A stretch of DNA of 64,000 nucleotides, from the NCBI GenBank assembly GCA_013400975.1, contig WBMZ01002994.1, positions 62,001 through 126,000 of the forward strand, read 5' to 3'. The notes beneath the pieces were generated by a model that saw only the letters and a program-made list of their open reading frames with translations, was not told the DNA's origin and did no database searches. The stretch comes from Atrichornis clamosus (lineage: Eukaryota; Chordata; Aves; Passeriformes; Menuridae). Position numbers and translations under genes: made by a program. Shown here piece after piece: positions 34,313 to 44,920 of the stretch (positions are counted from its first letter, which is position 1; each line of letters starts with the position of its first letter).

Positions 34313-37300
34313 GGGAGGAAATAGATCTAAAGAAGAAGCATGGCTTTAAGAGCTGACCTCTTTCAGAGCATAGATATCAGTGCCCCGGGACCATACATGT
34401 TGTTTTATGGGCTTCACTAGTATTAGGTAATATTCCTCACAGCTTCAGGAAGCTCTCTGTGTACAAAACACACACACAGAGCTCAGCAAGAATCTTTCAA
34501 AAATAACCATTATATTCTGATGTCAGATAATGCTTACACCTGCAACTAAAATAATGGAATTCTTGCTAAATAAGTATCAAACATTATAACAATATAGTCT
34601 TATACAAATAAATGAGAGGGCTGTGAGCTCTTCATGATCTCTTTAAAATTGGTAAAACATTATTTTATATTGTCATGCGCTCATCTTAATTGAAAGAAGA
34701 AACCAAAATAACTCATGCAGGTCTTTTGTTCAGAAATTAATTTAGTTTATTTACTTTTTACCAGAAAAGTCAAACTTATTTTTTCTTATTTCTGTTACTG
34801 TGAAATGTTGGGCAAGATTAATTTTAAAATAAATCTATAAATAACTTTTAAAGTACACATTATGCTCTTCTCTTATTCTACATTAAAGGAGAAGATACTG
34901 AGTATACAGTAATTGCGACCATGAAAATGTCAGACTTCTCAGGTTTTGATTACTTTTATAACAAAAGAAGAGGGTTTTTTTCATTTGCAAATACTAATTT
35001 CCATGCACTTTTCAGCAAAATCAAATCTCACATATTTTTGAAAGAATAATTTTGGCCCATTCTTTGCTTGCTTTTGACACATACTATCAATTGCTTTGAT
35101 AAATGCTCCATCGTTCTACTAAGTTCACAAGTATGTGCTGTATGCTTACATGTTAAGTTGATTTTTAACTCGTTATCAGGTCAAGATACTGGTGCTATAT
35201 AAATATATAGGTTCTGTTGGACTAAATTCAAAAGACAATGCAGGTATTTCATTCTTCAATATAAGTGATCCAAATTTTAAACTCTCTGAGAGAAAGAGTG
35301 CCTCCAAAATTCTGGTGGTATTTCAATGATTTCCATTATTAAATATAAAAGCTTATTGAGTACCTTAAGGGTGCTAAATAAAAGCATTCAAACTAGGAAA
35401 TTATTAAAGTTATTTGTGCCACTTAATAACCACGGATCCTTTGTGCACATACATTTAAGGATAAGCTGTGATTCACACAATCTGTTCATTATATTGACTT
35501 TTTAATTTTGGCTCTATGTACAGTAACGTTTATGGTATTGGCCAGGAGCTGGGAGCTCATATGATTAGTTCCACAGAAGTTGAAAGAAATCTAAGCCCAG
35601 ACTGTGTATAAATAGCTGAAATTACATAAAATGTCTTTAAACTTAGGCTTCATCCCTTAATTATAACCGTAATCTTCCATGAGGAGGAGAAAATGTCATA
35701 TGTGAAATACACAAATGTAGAGAACCTACCTGAAACATCAATAAAAATATCTATGATTACTGACTAAAAGAACCCGTTATTATTGCTTGTTTCAGTTGTA
35801 AATTTGCTATAAGCCATTAATACTACAGCACAGAAAAGTCAGGGGGAAAAAACCAAACATTTATGCAGTATTAAAAGCAACTCAGAGCTTTCTACAAGTG
35901 AAAAATTATTTTAAATCAGAAACTTTCATGACTGAAATGTTTCCTTTCTACCTTCTTTAGATTTCTTTAGGAAAACAACTAAACCTAACATCAAACTCAG
36001 GGTAGATACGTTTGTACAAATCAGTTTGCAGCTGGTACCTGGCTGAAGGAGGAACACATGCTAGGAAAGGACTACACTTTGCAATTCTTTATCATAGGCA
36101 GGAAATAGGAAGTTCATTTGGTTAGGGAGCCTATCAAGGACATTTTCACTTGTCCTGAGAAATTTAGTATAAAACCAAATTACAGAAATCTGTCTGCTGT
36201 GCAGAAGAAAGTTATGAGTCAGTATGGTTCATTCTCAGCCCCAAGCTTGAGCAGGTGAGATACTGAAGACTGTGGAGGTAGATATTTGTTGGAAATTTGA
36301 ATTTCATAAACTATTGTTCTGAATCTAACAAAAAGATAATTTCATTGGGAAAAATCTACATTTATTATTCTTATTCTGGTCTTCGTTTCATCGCATTACT
36401 GCTAAAATATTCCTGTATCCCCTTCTGTCTCATTTTCTGACATATTCTAGACGTTTCATACACTTCTTTATCCACAATATATTTTGCTCCTGATAGAATC
36501 TAGGAGCTTGAGAAATGAATTCTCAGGAAAGTTCTCTTAGAGCAGAGTGAAGAGCCCTTTCCAGAATATGAAAATACCTCTAAAGATGAGGGCAACTGTC
36601 AAAGGTAATTTTTTATGCAGTCTCCAAATCTCATCCCCCTTGTATATTTTTCTGCAGGTTAGGATTAATTAAAAGGATCTTGAACAGCAGAATTTGCCTG
36701 CCATATTTAATCTGGATTTTTTTTGGTAGATGATGAAAATGTGTGCATAAAAGCATACTGGAAGTGCCTATGAAGTACTATCTTACTCCTAACCCTTCAA
36801 GGAATGTTTTTTAAATATTGATCTTCCACTTCTCTAGTTGTGCAGGAAATATGACTTCAAATTAATGTTTCAGAATATTTAAAATGTAAAATAGTGGATC
36901 CATTTTTTATCTTCCAGAAAGTTTTAAAGAAAGTAACAAAAATTGTCACATAATATCCATTTCCATGAGGAAAATATCTGCAGACTCTGCTGCATTTCTT
37001 TTTTTTTTCCCATATGAATTACAGTTCACCAATTGAATCCTACTGTATAGAGATAGGAATGAAAACACAGGCAATCCACTCTTAAACAACCATCTCTACA
37101 ACCTTATGTCTTTAAAAATATGGATTTCTCATCTGTCTCATTCACCTTGTCTATTTTCATGGATAGTTTATGTTGCAGACTTGAAGAAGTTCTGCCCAGC
37201 TCTAGACATCAAGTTCACAAGCAGCAGAACTAATGAACCCTTGATTTCTGTAGATCTACAGATTGTAGATGTACTAATAGTCTTCTCTAATTTACCTCTG

Positions 37301-38825
37301 CCTGGAGTTTTGGTAGGGAAGATAACTCCATGATTACATCATCTTAGTATTCAATGGGGACCAATTAAAACAAAACAAATGTTATGAATTAGCAGGAAAA
37401 GAATGAAGAATAAGACAAATACAGAAAATAATTGTAATAATCTATGGTTTACCCACACCTTAAATACAGTGTGCAGTTCTTGTCCCTTTATTTCAAGAAA
37501 AGGCCTAAACAGCATCTATGCAAATGATGAAAGGTGTGAAAAGGCTTCTGACAAAAAGAAAGTAAGCTAGAATTCTTCAGATTGACAAAGACAGGGCACA
37601 AGAAGTCCATTCTAATTTAAATTATTCTGTCATTCTAAAATATGAGAAAGAATAAATCCGAATGGATATAACAGCTTTAATGCTTCTTCTTTTCCCAAGA
37701 TGACCAGTTTTCCTGGAATCTATAGAGTCTTCAAAGCTTTGAAGTATCTGTATTTCACTACACCTACTTTTCCACACATCAGTGAAATTTGGGCTGAAAC
37801 TCATGTAAGCACAGTTGACACAATTCACAGATGGACAGATGTATGGCAGTGTTTAAATGAAGCAGAACAGTAAAAGGTTTTGAAACTTCAACTACAATCT
37901 ACTCTTGAAATAATAAAAATGCTGAAAATCCAATGTCACCCTGCTGAGTCTTCGGAGGGCAGGACTGTTTAGAAACTGACATATTCCATGTCTGGAACAG
38001 CACTGTAGATTATCATGTTTCTATAATGAGTAAATGTTTTAAAATTCTCTTCATGAATTTCTTTTCTTACATTTCTAAAGTCAGCAATTCAGTTTGTGTA
38101 AGAAGGATGAGAGAATTAGGTTAACTCCAGAATTATTTCCTGCTGGTTAGATTAACTTAATTCATTTCAGACAGCATGCTTTAGATGCTGATTTTCTTGC
38201 CTGACTAGGAAAGAATGTGAGTTCAGTGTCTTAAAGACACAGCTAGGTAAATATAGTTTTAATCTCACCTCAGCAACAACTACTCTATTCCCAGGCTTCT
38301 TTATATAAAATCTCTTGACTCCAGTACTTTTCCCTTGAGGCAATGTGACAGGGTCTCTTTGTCTTGGGAACATTTATTCTCTACAAAAACCGAAGTCTCC
38401 TGTTTTACTTTCCAAAATAGTTACATCCCTATTTCTTTCGTTTTTGTTATCTAAGGTTTTTCATGCCCCTTGTATTCAAGCTGTTTAAGCTTCTTATCTC
38501 ATCATGTGGTGTTCAATTGTTAAGAGCTGATAGTGAACCTACAACTCTGTGTACATCTGTGTCAAGTTTTTTGTCTGGTTTTGAATGAATCATAGTCCCT
38601 AAAGTTCTAATAAAACCTTCAGGTATCTCATCTCTCTCATTGCCTCTAATTAAGAGCTATAACCACCTACTATGGCTGCTTGACTCTTGGAAAAATATGC
38701 TAGAAAAGAAAAGAAATAAAAAGTCTGTTTTTAAGAACTCTAGAATTTAAAAAATATTCTCTACTGGAAAAATATCTCACAATTTATTTTTTTAAAACAT
38801 CCATATATCTCTTCTGATATCAACA
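34313..38825. other. AT-rich unique sequence
   Basis: About 4.5 kb with no recognised gene or dispersed repeat. The plus-strand frame at 37106-37333 (75 codons) and the minus frames at 37622-37828 and 38167-38373 (68 codons each) have no family resemblance I can see. Confidence 0.5.
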
Positions 38826-39578
38826 CTAATATCTTCTTTGCCTCAGTCTTTAAGGAATGATCATCCTCAGGGCAACCAACCCCTGAGCCAGTAGACAGGG
38901 ACAGGGAGCAGAATAGACCCCTATAATCCAGGAGAAAGGAGTTAATGACCTGCTGAGCCACTTAGACACTCAAAAATCTAAGAGGTCAGATGGGAGTCAA
39001 CGAAGGTACTGAAGGAGGTGGAGGAATAACTCACCGAGCCGGTCTCCATCATTTATCATCAGTCCTGGTTAATCAGGAAGGTCCCAGATGACTGGAGATT
39101 GGCCAATCCACCCATCCACTAGGAGGGTCAGAAGGATCCAGAGAACAGGCCTGTCAGTCTGACTTCGGGGTCAGGGAACATTATGAAACAGATCTTGAGT
39201 TCTATCACAGGGTACGTGCAGGACAACCAGGGCATCAGGCCCAGCCAGTATGGCTTTAGGAAAGACAGGACCTGCTTGACCAATGTGATCTCCTTCTATT
39301 ATCAGGACATACCTGGTGGATAAGGAAAAGTCTGTGGTTGTTGCCTACCAGGACTTCAGTAAAGATTTTGATGCAGTCTCCCACAACATTCTCCTGGAGA
39401 AGCTGGCAGCTCACGGCTTGGAGAGGTGCACTCTTTGCTGGGTTAAAAACTGACTGGATGACCAGGCCCAGAGAGTGGTGGTTAATGGTTTTGCATCCAG
39501 TTGGTCAATGGTGGGATTCCCAAAGCCTCAGTACTGGAGTCAGTCCTGTTTAACATATTTGGATGATCTGTCCCTTTT
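38826..39578 (+). mobile_element. CR1-type LINE fragment, reverse-transcriptase core
   Basis: A decayed piece of the CR1 RT domain. Read across frameshifts, the landmarks are: a linker ('NQPLSQ', about 38876-38893); 'NDLLSHLDT' (38944-38970); 'PLSII...SWL' (about 39039-39075); 'RPVSLTS' (about 39149-39170); 'DFSKDFDAVSHNILLEKLAA' around 39352-39411; 'CTLCWVKN' and 'QRVVVNG' (39427-39490); and a degraded 'LFNIF' with DDL near 39546-39570. Frame changes and in-frame stops show it is inactive. A CR1 copy normally keeps its 3' end, but this one lacks the C-terminal RT and 3' UTR. It stops exactly where an LTR starts, so the 3' part was probably removed with or after the LTR insertion. Confidence 0.88.
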
Positions 39579-40009
39579 ACCACCCCATCAGAGAGGAGGC
39601 TGGGTGTGCACAAAGAGCTGGGAGGGGACACAGCAGGAACAGGTCACCCCAACAGATCAAAGGGACCTTCCAGACCATATGATATTGTGCTCAACAAGTA
39701 AACTGGGGAGGAGAAGGGGGAAGAAGGGGAGACATTGGAAGTGATGACATTTATTTTCCCAAGTAACCATCACATGTGATGGGGCTCTGCTCTCCTGGAG
39801 ATGGCTGAACACCTGTCTGCCCATGGAAAGAGGTGAAGAAATTCCTGGTCTTGTTTTGCTACAGTGGGTAGCTTTTGTTTTCCCTATTAAACTGTCTTTA
39901 TCTCAACCCAATTTTCCAGCTCTAACCCTTCCAGTTTTCTCCCAGATCATGCTGGTAGAGGAGTGGGTGAGAGGCTATGTGGGTTGCTGGCTGGGGCTAA
40001 ATCAAAACA
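39579..40009 (+). mobile_element. ERVL-type LTR, 5'-truncated
   Basis: Starts with ACCACCCCATCAGAGAGGAG and carries the ordered blocks of a common avian ERVL-type LTR. They are GGGAGGGGACACAGCAGGAA, CAGATCAAAGGGACCTTCCA, ATTTTCCCAAGTAACCATCA, CTGGAGATGGCTGAACACCT, and the variant signal ATTAAA (39886-39891) followed by CTGTCTTTATCTCAACCC. It ends with GGCTGGGGCTAAATCAAAAC. The TATA-like block seen in the 16071 copy is degraded here. The 5' ~150-200 bp expected of the LTR are absent. The 5' junction is with CR1 reverse transcriptase. Orientation is +. Confidence 0.87.
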
Positions 40010-40400
40010 CTTAATGAATCATCATATTTATTTTTATAATTCATTAGATTACGTTGACAATATTATATGTAATTTTTTTACCTCACTGATTGAGGCATTA
40101 TACTCATGACAAGAAGACAGCTTTTGCTCTTTAACAAGAACTTATCAAAATTAAATGAATTTAAAATCTAAATAATCAGTTGGCAATGTGAAGAGAGGAA
40201 GAGATCTTATCTTGCATTTACTTTAAAATTCATATTCAGTTTTTCAAAATACAACATAGTCTGACAATATCAAATCTAGAACTAGCATTAAATTTAATAT
40301 TAAAATTACCTCTAGAGGGAGAACAAAAACTGTAATTCTTCCTATCTGAGGTTAAATCATTACTCAAATAACTCTCCTGCAGGTATGCTAGGAACATGCA
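40010..40400. other. Unique spacer
   Basis: AT-rich with no gene or repeat recognised. Confidence 0.55.
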
Positions 40401-40467
40401 AGTATATATATAAATACATATATATATGTGTGTATATATATACATACATACATACATATATACATAG
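40401..40467. repeat. (TA)n/(CATA)n compound microsatellite
   Basis: TATATA blocks, a short TGTGTG, then four to five CATA units. The tract is largely self-complementary. Frames across it on both strands are spurious. Confidence 0.85.
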
Positions 40468-41344
40468 GATTACCTCATCTTTCAGAACTTTTAACTTTAA
40501 ATTCTTATTCAGTGCAAAACAACCAAAATTGTCTTGTACAGTTTTAGAATTTTGGGGATTTCCCCCCTTTTTAAATACACTTCAAAGTAAACTAATCTTG
40601 CCATTAAAACAGGTGAGATGGTACTTGTCACAAGGAGTAGAGTTAAACAGAAAAAACAATAATGTTCCTATTTTGCATGCTCTCTGGATTATCTAACACC
40701 CACAAAATAAAACAAAGTTGGAATAAAAAATAACTAAGAACAAACTATGTATTCCCTCTTTGCAGGTTATCACTCTTTGCAAGGAAAAGTAATAGATTTT
40801 AAATGCTAATAAGTTGAAAAGGAGCATTTATTCTTCTTTGACTGATGGAAACAAGTATTGGATGGGACATTAAAGGAAAGTCCTTACCAGACCCTTTGAT
40901 TTATCATTCATTGAAGAAACAATTCTATTCTTCTGATGCAAACTGCTGAGAGGTGATTTAAATTATTCTGTTTAGAACCTTCAAAATGCAATTCAGCCTG
41001 CATTTAAGGAGTAATTAAATGGTCCCTTTACTAAAGTTATATCCGGCTACTAAATTATTGGGGTTGTGTGAGCCCATTCAGACAAAGCACAACAAAATTG
41101 ATTTTCTCCTTGAGTTTTCAAACCCAAATGAATAGAATTTTCTCCAATGCAGAATCTTTTGTAAGGAAAATGTAAATAATGTGCACCTCAGTGTACACAC
41201 AACATCAGTGAAACAAGCAGTGAGGCTTTCCACACACTGCATGTCGCTCAACAAAACATATATTTTCCTCCTTGAGTAACAGATTAATCAGCAACTAAAG
41301 AAAGTCATGGCAGTGAAGAAAAGTATTTGAAACATTGTTATTTT
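40468..41344. other. Unique sequence
   Basis: AT-rich with no gene or repeat recognised. Confidence 0.55.
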
Positions 41345-41705
41345 TAGGGCCCTGAGAAGACCATGACTCCGCACCCTTTACCCAGCTGGGCTATGGCTGT
41401 TTGCGCTCAAGGCCAGCTTTGCAAGTGGTCTAGCTGAGCCACCATGAATCAGACTGCTGGGAGAAATCCCTCTGAGGAAGCAGAGCTGGGGTCCTTTGTC
41501 CTCTGCCTTGTGTACCAAGCACTTTCCCTCTGCCCTGGCTGGAGCTGTGTTGCAGACACGCCCATGTCCGTCCTTATCCCTGGCCTGGCCCATCTGAACC
41601 GGCTTGGCTTTGAATCCTTTCTGCCGTGACTGCGCTCTCGTCTGGCTCTCACCAGACTCTGGCTGACCTTGGCTGTCCCCAGCAGCTCTGCTTTTCCTCA
41701 GGTAG
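41345..41705. repeat. GC-rich island, probable retroelement/LTR remnant of unknown family
   Basis: About 360 bp with much higher GC than its surroundings and sharp edges: AT-rich DNA before TAGGGCCCTGAGAAGACC and after CAGCTCTGCTTTTCCTCAGG. It has TGG/CTG/GCC-rich text and several residual CpG and CpG-decay (TG/CA) sites. A 114-codon minus-strand frame (41719-41378) is rich in A, G, R, K and Q, has no domain that I recognise, and is probably compositional. The isolated nature suggests an insertion, most likely LTR-like. An exapted or CpG-island-like regulatory element is the alternative. Confidence 0.35.
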
Positions 41706-43822
41706 TAGTTGGCTAACAAGATACTTGATCACTGTATGTTCTTTAAAAATTAAGTCTCTGACTATCAGAAGACAAAATTAAATCATTAAACCAGTTATTA
41801 TTTTGCTAAAGATCAACTGATTTGGAGAAAATTTATGTCTCCAGTCTCATTATTTTCAATTATAATATCACTCCAATGATACTCAAACTGATAATTGTAG
41901 ACACAAAGAATATATTTCTCAACCCTCTGCAAAAAGACATATGCTAAGGATAAATATATTTTTTTGGAGATGTACAACTCATTTGTTCATCTAAAATAAT
42001 TTTTAAAAACAAGTTCCTAAATAAATAGCTTACCAAAAGGGTTAATTTAGCCAGGATTGTGCTGCAAACAGTATATTAGTTAATGTAGATGTACGAACTT
42101 TCACAGTTTAGGTAAAAAATCAGTTAAAATTCAATATGAGTTTATTCTGAGATTCAAACAACTTTTTTTTAATTTTTTTGTACCACTCATGTGACTATTC
42201 AAGACCTAAATTCCGGGGGTTTTTTCCTAGTATTGAAATCAGTGAGATGATTTAAAGAATAATGTTAAACTGCTACTTCCATAAGAAGAGATACCAGATC
42301 AGTCCAATCTCTTAAGAAATTACTTAACACAGTGAACAGAGTCCCAGATGAAAAGTTACTTTTTTTTAAACTTTCAGTTTAAAGAGAACTTTTGCTACTG
42401 AAAAATTCTCAAGATGGATTAACCCTTGTCAGAAACCCTCTCATGTTTATAAGACAGTCTAACTGATTAACTAGATCTAGACAAGTTATTGATTGAACTC
42501 CCTAATTTGATTCTATCAAAACAGGTAATTGACTTCCTAAATTAAATCAATAAACAATTAAAAACCTTTTCAGTGATGTACCCAACAAAAAATCTATACC
42601 AAAGAGCAGGCATATGAAAATCAGGGTTCCTTTCTTTTTTTTCTTTTTTTATTTTCAGTTGTTTTATCCTCCTGAATTTAGTTGACATGCAGATTCATTA
42701 AACTGCTTAGCAATTCCAAAAAAAGAGAATTATTGGGGAATTATTATGTTAATAATTTTGCAGTTGCATACTACTTTTTGACAAGTGGTATGATTATTTT
42801 TCCTTTGCATATAATTTTTTTAAAATATTGAAAATAGGGAAATTTAGAAAAGAAAGCATCACTGCTTTTTATAACTTCTACTTGCTTGCTTTTTTTTTTT
42901 TTTTTAAGCCTGTCTTAAAAAATAAGAGTTACAAAATTTAATAAAGACATTTACTGTGGGGAAACATCCACCTCCTCATTTTTCATTTAACAAACCTCAA
43001 CATCTTACAATTTCAAGCATTACATTACAGACTGCGTTATACTGTTTTTATTATCTTTATAAAGCAGAATGAGCACTTCTGTCTTCATACAAAAAATGGA
43101 CCCTTAATTCTAATGTGTTCTAACAGCTTTATTCGGAAAGTTTTTGATGTCTTAAGTCTAAGTATGTTCTCACTGTAGATAATTATTGTAAATCCCTCTT
43201 TCTGATTGACCATGATCAGAGCAAATTTTTAAAGCTACACATAGGAATTCAGTAATGAATGTCTGATGGGAATTAGTGGTTTTGGAAACATTTTGAAATC
43301 TCCAACACTGAATTTGATTTAGGTGGAAGTTTCAAGGGTACCCATTCTAGGCATGAACAGTTTTGTATTTCAATATGTTCTTGGTAGTCTATAAATATTC
43401 TATTAAAATTAAAGCAATTTGTTCTTTTTTTAATTTCATTTTGAATAGGCAAATGATGATAATTTCAAACACTTGTTAAAATTTCTTACAAAGAACTTAA
43501 CATACATATAAAACCAAGCTTGTGAATGCTTTCCTTGACTACAGATTTCAATACTAAATTAAGCATTTTAGTGAATCAGAACTGAATTTTTGTTAAAACT
43601 TCTATAAAAGTATGAACCTTTGCAGAAAGTATCACATCATAAACCAGCAACTGACTAGATGCAGTGATGGACCTGAGCTGATTTTTCAGAAGGATTTTCA
43701 GCTCCTCTTATTTAATTGAAGTTGTATGTTCCCAAAGCCTCTGAAAAATCAGATCATACTAGGGAATGAAACTATTTCTCTTGGATAATGCTACATCAGA
43801 TACTTAATACAAAGGTATTTCT
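41706..43822. other. AT-rich unique sequence
   Basis: No gene or dispersed repeat is recognised. T-rich tracts occur near 42630-42652, and a run of about 16 T occurs at 42890-42905. Confidence 0.55.
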
Positions 43823-44731
43823 CAGAGGTCAAGACCGGGGCCAGCACTGTTTAACTTCTTTGTTGGCAACACAGACAGTGTGATCGAGTGCACCCTCGGC
43901 AAGTTGCTGGTGACACCAACCTGAGATACTGGAGGAAAGGGATGCCATCCAGTGGGACCTTGACATCCTTGGGATGTGGGCCTGTGTGAACCTCATGAAT
44001 TTCAACAAGGCCAAGTGCAAGTTCCAGCAAGTGGTTTGGGGAAACCTGAAGAAAATGTGCAAGCTGAGCAAACAATGGATTGAGAGCAGCCCTGCCAGGA
44101 AGGTCTTGGTGGTTTTGGCTGTCAAGAAGTGCAATGTGACATGACCATGTGCTCTTGCAGCCCAGAAAACCAATCATATCCTGTGCTGCATCAAAAGCAG
44201 CCAGAAGGTTCAGGGAGGTAATTCTCCACCCCTACTGCACTCTCATGTGATCCCACCTGGAGTACTGTGTCCAGCTCTGGAATCCCCAACATAAGAAACA
44301 TATGGATCTGCTGGAGCAAGTCCAGAGAAGAGCCATGATGATCAGAGGGCTGGAGCACCTCTCCTATGAGGAAAAAATGAGAGTTGGCGTTGCTCAGAAG
44401 GGAAGCCTCTGAGGAGAGCTTACAGCATCTTCTAGTACTTAAAGAGGGCCTACAGGAGATCTGGACTTTTTACAAGGGCATGTAGTGACAGGACAAGGGA
44501 GAATGGAGTTAGACTTAAAATCAGTAGGTTTAGATTAGATATAAGGAAGAAATTGTTTGCTCTAAGGGTGATGAGTCACCGGAACAAGTTGTCCAGACAG
44601 AGTGTGGATGGTGCATCCCTGGCAGTGTTCAAGGCCAGGTTAGATGGGGCTCTGAGCAACCTGGTCTAGTGTAAGGTGACTCTGCTCATGGTGAGGGGTT
44701 GAATCTTCCAATCATTCCATGATTCTATGAG
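43823..44731 (+). mobile_element. CR1 LINE fragment, 3' half
   Basis: It starts inside the RT domain at a degraded 'GPALFNFFVGNTDSVIECTL'-like segment. It runs through 'MNFNKAKCKF' (about 43996-44025), 'HPLYCT...VLCPALESP' (out of frame), 'LLEQVQRRAMMIRGLEHLSY' (about 44311-44370), 'CSDRTREN' and 'RFRLDIRKKLFALRVM' (about 44530-44574). It reaches the 3' UTR and ends with CATTCCATGATTCTATGA (44714-44731), a well-preserved CR1 terminal repeat. It is 5'-truncated, and in-frame stops and frameshifts make it inactive. The minus-strand frames of 108-114 codons over 43829-44177 are shadows. Confidence 0.94.
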
Positions 44732-44820
44732 AAGATATTTATAACAACAAGATGAGATTATTTTAAAGCATCCCAAAATTTCTTCTTAATGTGATGAACT
44801 TTTTCTAAAATTATTTTAAT

Positions 44821-44920
44821 ATTTAAGAGAAAGAAGATATTTACGAGAAGAATATTTAAGAGAAGGAAGAAATTTAAGAGAAGAATATTTAAGAGTGACA
44901 TTTAAGAGAAGGAAGAAAGG
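44821..44920 (+). repeat. Minisatellite, ATTTAAGAGAAG(GAAGAA) units
   Basis: Six imperfect tandem units start at about 44821, 44837, 44852, 44871, 44885 and 44900. Each contains TTTAAGAGA or a one-base variant, with a variable purine tail (GAAG, GAAGGAAGA), giving a period of 14-19 bp. It begins 90 bp after the CR1 3' end. Confidence 0.85.

Noticed and set aside
36213..36265. Possible micro-exon between CTCAG and GAGCAG/GTGAGA
   Set aside because: Acceptor lacks a convincing polypyrimidine tract, the exon would be about 21 bp, and no partner exons are seen.
40236..40696. Frames rich in Y, I, H, T across the TA/CATA microsatellite
   Set aside because: Simple-repeat translation (YIYTYIHTYIH type).
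43829..44177. Two overlapping minus-strand frames of 108-114 codons
   Set aside because: Shadows on the antisense strand of a CR1 element.
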